64,000 nt of DNA from Novosphingobium jiangmenense. Lineage in GTDB: Bacteria > Pseudomonadota > Alphaproteobacteria > Sphingomonadales > Sphingomonadaceae. Shown one piece after another: positions 36,691 through 46,871 of the stretch; the first letter of the stretch is position 1; each line of letters starts with the position of its first letter. The position numbers were made by a program, and so were the translations under genes. The stretch covers positions 140,263 to 204,262 of the forward strand of contig NZ_JADQDC010000008.1 in assembly GCF_015694345.1 (NCBI RefSeq), read 5' to 3'. The notes under the pieces are model-generated. The model ran no database searches. It worked only from the letters and a program-made list of their open reading frames with translations, and had not been told where the DNA came from.

Positions 36691-39069
36691 TCAGAAATTG
36701 ATGCCTGCACGCACGCCGATGGTGCGGACCGATTCAAAGCTGAAGCGCTGGTTCAGCGTCAGCACCGGCGGCGCAACGCCGACGGGGTTGGCATCGCCAC
36801 CGTCAGACCCGATCGAGATCGGGCGGATCTCGTTCGTGCAGTTCTTGCAGAACAGGCTGATGTTCCAATTCTCGGCCTTCACGCCGGCACGAAGGTCGAT
36901 CGTATCCCAGGTGGGGATGGTGAACGGTGCGCCGATGCCTGCCGACAGCGGCGAGCGGTGGTAGTAGCCGACGCCGAACTGCGCCTCGAGGCCTTCCGTG
37001 ATCGGAGCGGCATATTCCGCGCTGAGCGTTGCGGTGAACTTCGAGGACAGCGGCAGCTGGTAGCCCTTGGCATTGAACGTGCCGACGAAGCCCGGCAGCG
37101 ACGAGTTGATGTCTGCCTTGCAACCGCCGGTCGTCTGCGTCGGGTAGCACTGCGCGCCCGGATAGTCGTCGAACGTAGCATCGGCATAGGACGCCGAACC
37201 CGACAGGGTCAGGCCTTCGAAGGGCCGGGCCTGGAACGAGAAGTCGATGCCCTTGGTGGTGGCGGTTGCCGCATTGCCGAGCACGAAGGTGCGCAGCGCC
37301 TGAACGAAGGCCTGGACCTGCAGGTCATAGAACTTCGTGTAGAAGCCCGAGAGGCTGAAGGTCAGCGCGCCGTCGAGCGCCTTGCCCTTGATCCCCAGTT
37401 CGCCGCCGCGCGAGATTTCCGGACGGACCGCCAGGTCTGCATTGGGAGCAGGTGCCGTGTTCGAGAAGCCCGGGCCCTTGAAGCCTTCGCCGTAGAAGCC
37501 ATAGACCATCAGATCAGGCGTCGCCTGCCAGTCGAAGCCGACCTTGTAGCTGAGGTCGGTGGCGTCGGTGGTCTGGTTGGTGACGTTGTTCTTGACGCCG
37601 AGCGTGACGAAATACTGGCCGAAGTTCTCGCGCAGGTTGATCTGCGCCTTCTCGTAGGTCAGGCGCGCGCCGGCCGTCAGCTTGAACGTATCGCTCAGCT
37701 GATAGCTGAGCTGGCCAAAGCCGGCATAGCTGTCGTTCTGCAGGCGATACTGGAAGTCCTGGCCGAGGAACGACGTATTGCTGACGCCGCAAGCCGGCGG
37801 CGGGCCCTGAGTGACCGTCGCGCCGATGCAGAACGGGAAGCCGCGCAGGATGAAGTCGGGAATGCCGGTGTTGCCGCCGCGGAAGCCGACGCTGCTGGAG
37901 ACCGAGCGATAGTAGTAAAGCCCGAACTGACCGGACAGCGCATTGCCGGTCGGCAGCGCCAGGCGCAGTTCCTGCGAGTACTGGTCGTACTTCTGGTCAG
38001 CCCCGTTGTAGCTGAAGAAATTGAACGGGGTTTCGTCCGAGTCGAACTGGAAGTTGGTCTTGGCCGTCTTCCATGCCGAGATGCTGGTCAGCTCCATGCC
38101 GTTGGCAAACTTCAGGTTCACGTTCGCCTGAAGGCCGCCGGTGTCGCTGTCGCGATAGTTCGGAGCTTCGGCCGCAAAGTTGAAGTTCTCGCGTCCTGCA
38201 ACGAGGCCGAAGGCCGGATACTGGCTGCCCGGGCCGAACTCGCGGAAGGTGATGTCGTAGCGGCCGGTCACGCCGCGCTGGCGGTTGTAGTCCCCGATCA
38301 GGTAGACCGAGAGCGCTTCGGTCGGCTCATAAAGGAACTTGGCTCGCAGGCCGAGGTTGGTCAGCCCGAGATCGTTGCGCACGGCGGGATTGACGTTGGA
38401 GACGGTGACCGGATCCTGATCGCTGTAGATCGCGTTGACGCGCAGCGCGGCCTTGTCGCCCACCGGCACGTTTACGGTCGAGCGCAGCTGGTAGCCGGTG
38501 CCGTCCTTGCCGGGACGGTAGCGCTGCAGGAGTTCGCCGTCGGCGCTCACGGACATTTCACCAAGCTTGGGCTTGTTGGTGGTGATGTTGACGAGACCGG
38601 CCGAGGCGTTCTTGCCGAACAGCAGGCCTTGCGGCCCGTTGAGCACTTCGACGCGCGCGATGTCGTAGAAGGCATTCGAGCCGAACTCGCGGTTGCCAAG
38701 CACCACGTCGTCGATGACCTGCGAGACGCTGGCCTCGACCGTGTTGGCGAACGTGGCAGTGCCGACGCCGCGGACCGAGAAGGTGTTGTCCTGCTGTACC
38801 TGCAGACTCGGCGCGAGCCTGGTCACCGCACTGAGGTCGTTCGCGCCGCGCTGGATCAGCTGCTCTGCGCCCACGACGGTGACGCTGACCGGCACCTTCA
38901 GCACGTTTTCGCTGCGGCGCTGGGCGGTGACGATGATTTCGCCGGGGGCAGCAGCTGCCTCGGCAGCCTGCTCGTCAGCCGCCTCGGCGAAGGCTGGTAC
39001 GGATGAAAACAGCGCGATGGCTGCAACTGATGCCGACTGCACGAGCCGGGTCTTCCTGCTGATGTTCAT
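36691..39069 (-). CDS. TonB-dependent outer-membrane receptor
   Basis: 792 residues: signal peptide (to PAFAEA), TonB-box region PGEIIVTAQRR, plug with VEVLNGPQGLLFGKNASAGLV (quoted in part), and a barrel ending in IGVRAGINF with terminal Phe. The Cys-rich loops (FCIGATVTQG; CYPTQTTGGCK) may be disulphide-linked outside. AGGGAGG before ATG 39069 is an excellent site. With the GH1 gene downstream it looks like a glycoside uptake locus, probably under the nearby TetR regulator. Confidence 0.92.
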   Translation of the reverse strand: MNISRKTRLVQSASVAAIALFSSVPAFAEAADEQAAEAAAAPGEIIVTAQRRSENVLKVPVSVTVVGAEQLIQRGANDLSAVTRLAPSLQVQQDNTFSVRGVGTATFANTVEASVSQVIDDVVLGNREFGSNAFYDIARVEVLNGPQGLLFGKNASAGLVNITTNKPKLGEMSVSADGELLQRYRPGKDGTGYQLRSTVNVPVGDKAALRVNAIYSDQDPVTVSNVNPAVRNDLGLTNLGLRAKFLYEPTEALSVYLIGDYNRQRGVTGRYDITFREFGPGSQYPAFGLVAGRENFNFAAEAPNYRDSDTGGLQANVNLKFANGMELTSISAWKTAKTNFQFDSDETPFNFFSYNGADQKYDQYSQELRLALPTGNALSGQFGLYYYRSVSSSVGFRGGNTGIPDFILRGFPFCIGATVTQGPPPACGVSNTSFLGQDFQYRLQNDSYAGFGQLSYQLSDTFKLTAGARLTYEKAQINLRENFGQYFVTLGVKNNVTNQTTDATDLSYKVGFDWQATPDLMVYGFYGEGFKGPGFSNTAPAPNADLAVRPEISRGGELGIKGKALDGALTFSLSGFYTKFYDLQVQAFVQALRTFVLGNAATATTKGIDFSFQARPFEGLTLSGSASYADATFDDYPGAQCYPTQTTGGCKADINSSLPGFVGTFNAKGYQLPLSSKFTATLSAEYAAPITEGLEAQFGVGYYHRSPLSAGIGAPFTIPTWDTIDLRAGVKAENWNISLFCKNCTNEIRPISIGSDGGDANPVGVAPPVLTLNQRFSFESVRTIGVRAGINF

Positions 39070-39279
39070 GGATTATCCTCCCTGTGAACCTTGCGCGGGG
39101 TAGATCTTTGCCCCACCGGCCCGCGCGTCCGGTGCCCTTCCGCTGTCAGGGAAGGATGATCGTCGCGTGGCGGTCGTTGCAGACGATGGCGGGCTGAAAT
39201 TCGGCCGGATGACCATGAAGTCTGGCCCGTGCGCAAAGTGCCGGTCCTGCGCCGGTCTGCGCCGTCCCTTCGTTCACGC

Positions 39280-39393
39280 TCATGGTGCGGTCGCTCGGGT
39301 GCCGGCGTGGCCGAGCGCGTCGTCCAGCGTCATGACCGTGCCGAAGTCATCAGTGTAGCTGTACAGCGAAATGCCGTGCCTGAAGCTGCTCAC
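39280..39393 (-). pseudogene. 5' remnant of a TIM-barrel sugar isomerase/epimerase-like gene
   Basis: 37 codons from GTG 39393, which still has a perfect GAGAGG ribosome-binding site five bases upstream. The peptide HGISLYSYTDDFGTVMTLDDAL matches the usual N-terminus of sugar phosphate isomerase/epimerase proteins (quoted: GISLYSYTDDF, MTLDDAL), then breaks off into a stop. The remaining 250 or so residues are missing; a following 45-codon frame (stop near 39146) may be its 3' end or chance. It seems that an internal deletion destroyed a third gene of the glycoside locus. Confidence 0.55.
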
Positions 39394-39458
39394 GCTTGCC
39401 TCTCCCATCGCGGCGGCGCCCCTATCGGGCAATTTAATCACCGCTCAATTGTCATCCT

Positions 39459-39475
39459 ATTAATCGACGATCAAT
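39459..39475. promoter_or_regulatory. Probable TetR operator
   Basis: ATTAATCGACGATCAAT is an imperfect palindrome (three mispaired positions, one central) between the receptor/isomerase remnant and the TetR gene. A second inverted pair CAATT...AATTG (39430-39450) is adjacent. Both suit control of the divergent genes by the TetR protein. Otherwise 39070-39541 has only the remnant above. Confidence 0.45.
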
Positions 39476-39541
39476 AAGATTGCAAGACAGGCATGTCCTG
39501 ACCTTGCGCAATGGGTGCAAACCTCGCAAAAAGCGACGGCG

Positions 39542-40156
39542 ATGACGGGCAAAACGGCAAATCGGGAACGACGGGGCAGGCCTTCGCACAGGGACGACCT
39601 GCGCAGCGAACTGCTTGCTGCAGCATGCGAATTTGTGGCGCGAGAGGGCCATGAAGGCCTGTCGATTCGGAAACTTGCCGAGGAGATCGGGGTGTCGCCT
39701 GGCGCCCCCTACCATCACTTCCCGGATCGCCGGTCGTTGCTGGTGGCAGTCGCGCTGGAAGGTTATCGCACAATGTTCGAGGCGAGCGAGCAGGCCGCGG
39801 CGGCCTCTACCGAAAGCGCGCTGTTCATCAACCTGCTACACTTCATCCGCTTTGCGGCAGCGAACTCGAACATGTTTACGCTGATGTACGAGAGCGAACT
39901 TGTCCGGCCGCGGCTTTCACCCGAACTCGCCGAGGCTCAGGACGTGGGATTTCGTCTGCTACGGAGCGAAGTCATCGCTGCCACGCAGCATCTCTCCGAG
40001 TACGAGCGATCCTTGCGCATCGCCACGATCTGGAGCGCAATCTTCGGCTTCGCGCTGCAGACGAACCGTGCCATGCTGCGCGGACAACCCATGGAGCCGA
40101 TGCCGGACGAACTCGCACCAGAGATCGTCCGGCAGGCGCTCAGGCTGCTTGCCTGA
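39542..40156 (+). CDS. TetR/AcrR-family transcriptional regulator
   Basis: About 204 residues. The HTH reads LLAAACEFVAREG then LSIRKLAEEIGVSPGAPYHHFPDRRSLL (quoted in part: IGVSPGAPYHHFPD), followed by a ligand-binding helical domain. It is divergent from the TonB-receptor/GH1 locus and most likely controls it. ATG 39542 (MTGKTANRERRGRP) was preferred to GTG 39515; neither has a strong ribosome-binding site. Confidence 0.9.
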   Translation: MTGKTANRERRGRPSHRDDLRSELLAAACEFVAREGHEGLSIRKLAEEIGVSPGAPYHHFPDRRSLLVAVALEGYRTMFEASEQAAAASTESALFINLLHFIRFAAANSNMFTLMYESELVRPRLSPELAEAQDVGFRLLRSEVIAATQHLSEYERSLRIATIWSAIFGFALQTNRAMLRGQPMEPMPDELAPEIVRQALRLLA

Positions 40157-40174
40157 AGTTCATGGCAGACAAGA

Positions 40175-40687
40175 TCAGCCGCGCAACCCGTGCTTCAGGT
40201 CACGCATCTGGTCATGGCCTTCGCGCACCGAACCCCATGCCTCGTTGACCGCCTGGCGAGCCACGGCTGACAGGTCGGCGTTGTTCATCGCCGTCTCGAA
40301 CTTCTCCTTGAGATAGTCCTCGCCGCGCTCGACCTCGTTGATGATCGCCTGATCGTCGCGGCCCATCACGGCCGACTTGAGGTCGACGAATGCGCGGTGG
40401 ATCGCGCCCATCGTCGAACTGTCGTCTTCGGGATTGCCACCAAGTTGGCCGACTGCGGCCTGCAATTTGGTGACGACCGACTGCCGCTCGCGCGCCCGGT
40501 CAAGAAACAGGCGGCGATACTGTTCGTTGTCGAGGTCTTCGGCCGACTTCTGGTAGCCCTCCACGCTGTCCAGCAAGGTCGCGATCAGCGTGTTGAGGAC
40601 AGTGACGTCACCATCGGGATCACCGCCGGTCGCATTCGCTCCGTTCATGGCAGGCGTGGCGGTGTAGTTGGTGTTGTTCGAATCCAT
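40175..40687 (-). CDS. PA2169/DUF2383-type four-helix-bundle protein
   Basis: A 170-residue ferritin-like bundle: VLNTLIATLLDSVEGYQKSAED, LFLDRARERQSVVTKLQAAV, and GAIHRAFVDLKSAVMGRDDQAIINEVERGEDYL (quoted in parts) make the expected helix pairs. Members are of unknown function and are often induced by stress. Single gene, convergent with TetR and 148 bp after the reductase gene. An Asn/Thr-rich N-terminus (NNTNYTATP) is normal for the family. Confidence 0.82.
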   Translation of the reverse strand: MDSNNTNYTATPAMNGANATGGDPDGDVTVLNTLIATLLDSVEGYQKSAEDLDNEQYRRLFLDRARERQSVVTKLQAAVGQLGGNPEDDSSTMGAIHRAFVDLKSAVMGRDDQAIINEVERGEDYLKEKFETAMNNADLSAVARQAVNEAWGSVREGHDQMRDLKHGLRG

Positions 40688-40834
40688 CTGGAGCTCTCCA
40701 TGCAGGGGTGTGCGCTCCCAACGGTCGGCGAGCCCTGCAGGGTCCAGTCATTTCAATTGGTCGAAGATCATCACAGCCGGTGCGCAAGGCGAACCGTCGA
40801 TTTTTGACGGCGTGTGCATGTGCCGGGCGAAAAC

Positions 40835-41650
40835 CTATCCCACGAAGGCCCGCTCGATCACGAAGTCCGCAGGCCGCGAGTTGGAACCCTCGACGAACCC
40901 GCGCTCTTCCAGCATCGCCGTGAGGCCCTTGATCATTCCCATGCTGCCGCACAGCATCACGCGGTCGGTTGCCGGATCGAGCGCTGCCGCCCCTTCCAGT
41001 CCCTCGAACAGCCGACCATTTTCGATCAGTTGCGGAATGCGCCCGGTGGTGTGGAACTCCTCGCGGGTGACGGTCGGCACGTAGATCAGCTGCAGCAGTG
41101 CCTGGTCCTGAACCAGCGGATCTCCCGCCAGATGGCCTTCCAGCTCCTCGCGATAGGCAAGGTCCGATACGTCACGCACGCAATGCACGACCACGACCTG
41201 CCCGAAGCGCTCGTAGATGTCGGGATCGCGCACCAGCGAAAGGAACGGGGCGAGCCCGGTACCTGTAGCGAACAGGAACAAGCGCTTTCCCGGCGTCAGT
41301 GCATCGGCGACGAGCGTGCCGGTCGGCTTGCGGCCCAGCAGCACCGGATCACCGATTTCGCAGTGCTGCAGACGGGACGTCAGCGGACCATCGGGGACCT
41401 TGATCGAAAGGAATTCGAGCTCCTCGCCCCATGACGGGCTGGCGATCGAATAGGCGCGCAGCAGCGGCTTGCCCTCGACCGGAAGGCCGACCATCACGAA
41501 CTCACCCGACCTGAAGCGGAACGATGGCGGTCGCGTAATCGTGAAGCTGAACAGGTGCGCGTTCCAGTGGCGGACCGACTGGATCGTCTCGACGGTAAGC
41601 GTACTGGACTGGCCCAGCGCTGCCAGCGCGGCCTTGCGATCGCTCATCAT
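40835..41650 (-). CDS. fpr: Ferredoxin/flavodoxin-NADP+ reductase
   Basis: A 271-residue FAD enzyme that exchanges electrons between NADP(H) and ferredoxin or flavodoxin. FAD-binding RAYSIASPSW (about 64-73), the phosphate-binding GTGLAPFLSLVRDP (about 129-142), and the C-terminal NADP-domain end MLCGSMGMIKGLTAMLEERGF with terminal aromatic-poor tail RAFVG (parts quoted) fit bacterial Fpr subclass I. ATG 41650 and ATG 41647 are both usable starts. Confidence 0.93.
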   Translation of the reverse strand: MMSDRKAALAALGQSSTLTVETIQSVRHWNAHLFSFTITRPPSFRFRSGEFVMVGLPVEGKPLLRAYSIASPSWGEELEFLSIKVPDGPLTSRLQHCEIGDPVLLGRKPTGTLVADALTPGKRLFLFATGTGLAPFLSLVRDPDIYERFGQVVVVHCVRDVSDLAYREELEGHLAGDPLVQDQALLQLIYVPTVTREEFHTTGRIPQLIENGRLFEGLEGAAALDPATDRVMLCGSMGMIKGLTAMLEERGFVEGSNSRPADFVIERAFVG

Positions 41651-42074
41651 GGAAAGGCATCCCCGTATCTGAGGGGCAGGGTCTGCAGTTTGTCCTGCAG
41701 GATAGTGTTTCCCTGATCATTCCAGAAACCACGAATCGCTGGCCAGAGGCGATATGAACTTTCGTGCAGGTAACGTAACGGAAATACGCGTTGCCGCAGT
41801 GCGGCATAGTTGCAAATCGGGGATTCGCAAGTTTGCGGAATTGCATTTGACAGGGCCTGCCCTGGAATGCACGGAGGCTGCGCGGAAGGCCGCGTGGCGA
41901 GCCTGTTCTGTCGGGAAAGTCCGTGCCAACGGTGTCTTCCGACCAGCCAATCGGCTGCAAGTGCAGGAACGCGAACGCACCTTTACGAACTTTGCACCAG
42001 TCCGGAAGGGCGGCAATTTCCAGCCTCCTGACCGCTGGTGATCGAGATGGCGCTCGGCGCCAAGGAGATGTTGA
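41651..42074. promoter_or_regulatory. Gene-free region between fpr and sucC
   Basis: 424 bp without a gene I accept. It must hold the sucCD promoter and that of the divergent fpr. A TTGACA at 41848-41853 might be a -35 box, but no good -10 follows. In many alphaproteobacteria mdh precedes sucC; it is absent here. Confidence 0.35.
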
Positions 42075-43273
<1,199 letters not shown>

Positions 43274-43274
<1 letters not shown>

Positions 43275-44158
43275 TGTCCATTCTCGTCGACAAGAACACC
43301 AAGGTCATCACGCAGGGGATGACCGGCAAGACCGGCAGCTTCCACACGCAGGCCGCGCTTGATTACGGCACGCAGATGGTTGGCGGCGTGACGCCCGGCA
43401 AGGGCGGCACCAGCCACATCGGCCTGCCCCAGTTCGATACCGTGGCCGAGGCCAAGGCCGTGACCGGCGCGACCGCGTCGTGCGTCTACGTGCCGCCTTC
43501 GGGCTGCGCCGATGCCATCCTCGAGGCGATCGACGCCGAGATGGAACTGATCGTGGCGATCACCGAGGGCGTGCCCGTGCTCGACATGGTCAAGGTCAAG
43601 CGCGCGCTGTCGGGTTCGAAGAGCCGCCTGATCGGCCCGAACTGCCCTGGCGTGCTGACGCCCAACCAGTGCAAGATCGGCATCATGCCAGGGTCCATCT
43701 TCAAGGAAGGCTCGGTCGGCGTGGTCTCGCGCTCGGGCACGCTGACCTATGAAGCGGTGTTCCAGACCTCGGCCATCGGCCTTGGCCAGACGACCGCTGT
43801 CGGCATCGGCGGCGACCCGGTCAACGGCACCAACTTCATCGACGTGCTCGAGCTGTTCCTGGCCGACGAGGCGACCAAGTCGATCATCATGATCGGCGAG
43901 ATCGGCGGCGACGCCGAGGAGCAGGCCGCGCAGTTCCTGATCGACGAGGCCAAGCGTGGCCGCAAGAAGCCGATGGCCGGCTTCATCGCGGGCCGCACCG
44001 CGCCTCCGGGCCGCCGCATGGGCCACGCCGGCGCCATCGTCTCGGGCGGCAAGGGCGACGCCGAAAGCAAGATCGCGGCGATGGAAGCCGCCGGCATCAA
44101 GGTCTCCGCCTCGCCCAGCCTGCTGGGCGAGACGCTGGCCGAAGTGCTGAAGGGCTGA
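43274..44158 (+). CDS. sucD: Succinate-CoA ligase, alpha subunit
   Basis: The CoA-binding alpha subunit, 294 residues. Rossmann CoA fold at the N-terminus ([13 protein letters not shown], about 15-27), and the active-site phosphohistidine region near [17 protein letters not shown] (about 251-267). [14 protein letters not shown] is typical. It shares the sucC transcript and is followed by two hairpins, the second with a T-run. Confidence 0.98.
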
Positions 44159-44219
44159 CGCTCAAAAGCTACCGCCCCCGCCAGATCAGCGGGGGCCGGT
44201 TGCAATCACGATGACCTCT

Positions 44220-44255
44220 GGCCCGGCGTGGATTTTCCGCGCCGGGCCTTTCTTT
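44220..44255 (+). terminator. Terminator after sucCD
   Basis: GGCCCGGCG (44220-44228) and CGCCGGGCC (44240-44248) with a T-rich end. A hairpin without T-run (GCCCCCGC/GCGGGGGC, 44174-44196) comes before it. Nothing else was seen between sucD and the tRNA. Confidence 0.8.
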
Positions 44256-44437
44256 TGCACCGCCTCCGGTCCGGCGGTGCAAGTCTGGCGCGCTACATTG
44301 CTCCCCCGACCGCATACAACTGCGGACCATGGTCATGTCGAAGCAAAGCAGCCCGCCCCGGCAAACGGCGAACATCTGTCGAGCGACCGCTGGCTATGTC
44401 TTTTTGGCTGATGAGGCCTTCCTATGCGAAGGCCGAT

Positions 44438-44527
<90 letters not shown>

Positions 44528-44703
44528 ATGGTGCCAATCTGGGTGCCGCAAAGGGCGTTCCCGGTCGAGGAAGCGCGCCGTTAGCGCATGGCGAGAGGCT
44601 TGCCAAGAGAAAAGCGGCTGCCTTTTTCCACAGGCCGCACAAGACTCGTGCCTTTGTGTGCAGGCCGCTTGTTTGCAGCGCAGCGTGGACCTATATTCCA
44701 CAT

Positions 44704-45084
44704 ATGGACCGTGCGAGCTTCTTTTCGCCTCAGGCCGGACGCGATGTCTCGGCACCACCCGTTTCCTCGGCGCGCTTTTCGATCGGCGATGTCGTGCGTC
44801 ACCGCATGTTCGGCTTTCGCGGCGTGGTTTTCGACATCGACCCCGTCTTCGCCAACAGCGAGGAATGGTACGAATCGATCCCCGAAGACATCCGCCCGTC
44901 GCGCGAACAGCCGTTCTACCATCTCCTCGCCGAGAACGACGAGAACAGCTACGTCGCCTATGTCAGCCAGCAGAACCTGCAGGCCGATGCCGAGGCGGGG
45001 CCGGTAGACCACCCCTCGCTCGACGAAATGTTCGAAGGCTTCCGCAACGGTCGCTACCGCCTGCGCCGCAGCCTGTCGCACTGA
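44704..45084 (+). CDS. hspQ: Heat shock protein HspQ
   Basis: A small hemimethylated-DNA-binding-fold (YccV) protein that in E. coli helps Lon recognise substrates. The 126 residues include ARFSIGDVVRHRMFGFRGVVFDIDP and PFYHLLAENDENSYVAYVSQQNL (quoted in part), which mark the family. A 20-residue N-terminal extension is present compared with the 105-residue E. coli form. ATG 44704 is the natural start. Confidence 0.93.
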   Translation: MDRASFFSPQAGRDVSAPPVSSARFSIGDVVRHRMFGFRGVVFDIDPVFANSEEWYESIPEDIRPSREQPFYHLLAENDENSYVAYVSQQNLQADAEAGPVDHPSLDEMFEGFRNGRYRLRRSLSH

Positions 45085-45117
45085 TTGGAATGGGGAACCT
45101 GAAGAAGCCCCCTTCCC

Positions 45118-46026
45118 TCAGTTCTTGAGCTTCCAGCCGGACCGCAGCAGGTAATACAGCAGACCGGCAAGCACCACGTTCACCACGCCCAGCCCGATTG
45201 CCCCGTGCAGCACGGCAAGATTGGTGTCACCAATGTCGCTCTGCCCGAGGAAGCCGAAGCGGAAGCCCGAGATCACGTAGAAGATCGGGTTCATCCGGCT
45301 GACCGCCTGAAACGCCGGGGCAAGGTTGTCGATCACGTAGAACGTGCCCGACAGCATCGACAGTGGCGTGATCACGAAGTTGGTGACGGCCGCGTTGTGA
45401 TCGAACTTCTCAGCCCAGATCGAGGTCAGCACGCCGACGATGGCGAGCAGGATCGATCCCATCAGCCCGAACCAGGCCACCGCCCAGGGATGCGCGACTT
45501 TGAGCGAAACGCCCGGCCACAACAGCATCGCCCCGGCCACGGCCAGACCGACCAGCATCGCTCGCGTCACTGCTGCGCCGACCAGCGCGGCCATCAGTTC
45601 GCCGGTCGAGATCGGCGGCATCAGGTAATCGACGATCGTCCCCTGGATCTTGCCGCCAAGCAGGCTGAAGCTCGAATTGGCGAAGGCATTGTTGATCATG
45701 CCCATCGCGATCAGGCCCGGTGCAACGAAGCTGGCGAAGTTCACGCCCAGCACCATCCGCCCGCCATTGGCCCCGCCGCCCAGTGCCAGGGTGAATATCA
45801 TCAGATAAAGTAGCGTAGTCACCGCAGGAGCCCAGATCGTCTGGGTCTGGACCTTGAAGAAACGGCGGACCTCCTTCATATAGAGGGTCCACAGCCCCAG
45901 CCTGTTGAAGCCACGGAACACCGGTTGTCCGGGCGGGGTGAAGGTTCCGGCGTTGCGGGTAGTCGCCCCGTTGCGGGGTAGCGGTTGATTGGCCATGTCC
46001 ATCGCGGTATCGCGCTGGCTCGCCAT
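45118..46026 (-). CDS. ABC-2 type transporter permease
   Basis: A six-helix inner-membrane permease of the YadH/NodJ type, about 302 residues, with the long N-terminal cytosolic leader and FARRFFKVQ-like entry (VRRFFKVQTQTIWAP). The matching ATPase gene is not adjacent, which is unusual for this type. The substrate cannot be told (polysaccharide, lipid or drug). ATG 46026 was chosen; an in-frame ATG at 46002 or 45996 is possible. Confidence 0.88.
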   Translation of the reverse strand: MASQRDTAMDMANQPLPRNGATTRNAGTFTPPGQPVFRGFNRLGLWTLYMKEVRRFFKVQTQTIWAPAVTTLLYLMIFTLALGGGANGGRMVLGVNFASFVAPGLIAMGMINNAFANSSFSLLGGKIQGTIVDYLMPPISTGELMAALVGAAVTRAMLVGLAVAGAMLLWPGVSLKVAHPWAVAWFGLMGSILLAIVGVLTSIWAEKFDHNAAVTNFVITPLSMLSGTFYVIDNLAPAFQAVSRMNPIFYVISGFRFGFLGQSDIGDTNLAVLHGAIGLGVVNVVLAGLLYYLLRSGWKLKN

Positions 46027-46091
46027 TGGCAAGTTTGCCGACCGGACACATTTTAACGGCCGGACTTCGGCTTTGAAGGATACGTGAAGGC

Positions 46092-46787
46092 ATGAGCTGG
46101 ACCGACGAGCGGATCGAGAAACTGACCAAGATGTGGGAAGGCGGTTCCACCGCCAGCCAGATCGCCGAAGAGCTCGGCGGCGTCAGCCGCAATGCCGTGA
46201 TCGGCAAGGCCCACCGCCTCGGCCTCAAGGCACGTCCCTCTCCGGTCAAGGCCAACGAAAAGCCGGATGCCGCAGCAGCAGCCCCGGCACCCAAGGCGGC
46301 AAAGCCGGTCGCGCCGCCGCCCGAACCGAAGGTCGCAGCGCCGCGCCCGGCGCCAGCTCCGGTCGCCCCTGCACCCGCGCCGCGCGCAGCCGCTCCGGCT
46401 CCTGCGCCAGAGGCCAAGGCTGCCAGTGACGCCCCCGCACCTGCGCCGCAGCCGCGCATCGTTTCGGTCGGCCCCGGCGGCTTCCTGCGTCAGGGTCCCG
46501 GCGATCAGCAGGCGCCGATCCCGCCCGCCCCGCCGCGCCGCCTCGTGCCCGCACGCCCGAGCCCCGAGATTGCCGACAAGACCAGCCTGCTCGATCTCAA
46601 CGATCGCATCTGCCGCTGGCCGATGGGCCACCCCGGTGAGCCTGACTTCCACTTCTGTGGTGACAAGGTGAATCCGGGCTTCCCCTATTGCGTGGACCAT
46701 TGCGGCCGCGCCTATCAGGCACAGCTGCCGCGCGGCCATCGCCGCCCGCCGCCGCCGATGCCGTTCGGTGGCCCGCGCGTCCGCTGA
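46092..46787 (+). CDS. gcrA: Cell cycle regulator GcrA
   Basis: An alphaproteobacterial transcription factor that joins sigma-70 RNA polymerase at promoters methylated by CcrM (GANTC). The first 50 residues are the DNA-binding domain (MSWTDERIEKLTKMWEGG; NAVIGKAHRLGLKAR), followed by a long Ala/Pro-rich linker and the conserved C-terminal domain (CRWPMGHPGEPDFHFCG, YCVDHCGRAYQ). This gene supports placing the organism in the Alphaproteobacteria. A ten-bp hairpin follows. Confidence 0.97.
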   Translation: MSWTDERIEKLTKMWEGGSTASQIAEELGGVSRNAVIGKAHRLGLKARPSPVKANEKPDAAAAAPAPKAAKPVAPPPEPKVAAPRPAPAPVAPAPAPRAAAPAPAPEAKAASDAPAPAPQPRIVSVGPGGFLRQGPGDQQAPIPPAPPRRLVPARPSPEIADKTSLLDLNDRICRWPMGHPGEPDFHFCGDKVNPGFPYCVDHCGRAYQAQLPRGHRRPPPPMPFGGPRVR

Positions 46788-46826
46788 AGCGGCGCTCAGG
46801 GCGAACACCTATCCCGGAATTCTGCG

Positions 46827-46856
46827 ACGCCGCGTGGTTAACATCACGCGGCGTTT
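46827..46856 (+). terminator. Hairpin, possible terminator, after gcrA
   Basis: Perfect 10-bp arms ACGCCGCGTG and CACGCGGCGT with an 8-nt loop, followed by only TT, 40 nt after gcrA and just before the next gene. Confidence 0.5.
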
Positions 46857-46871
46857 GCCGTTCTGGGAGCC

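Noticed and set aside
41754..42041. 95-codon plus-strand frame before sucC
   Set aside because: No ribosome-binding site, no similarity known to me, and a composition unlike coding DNA here.
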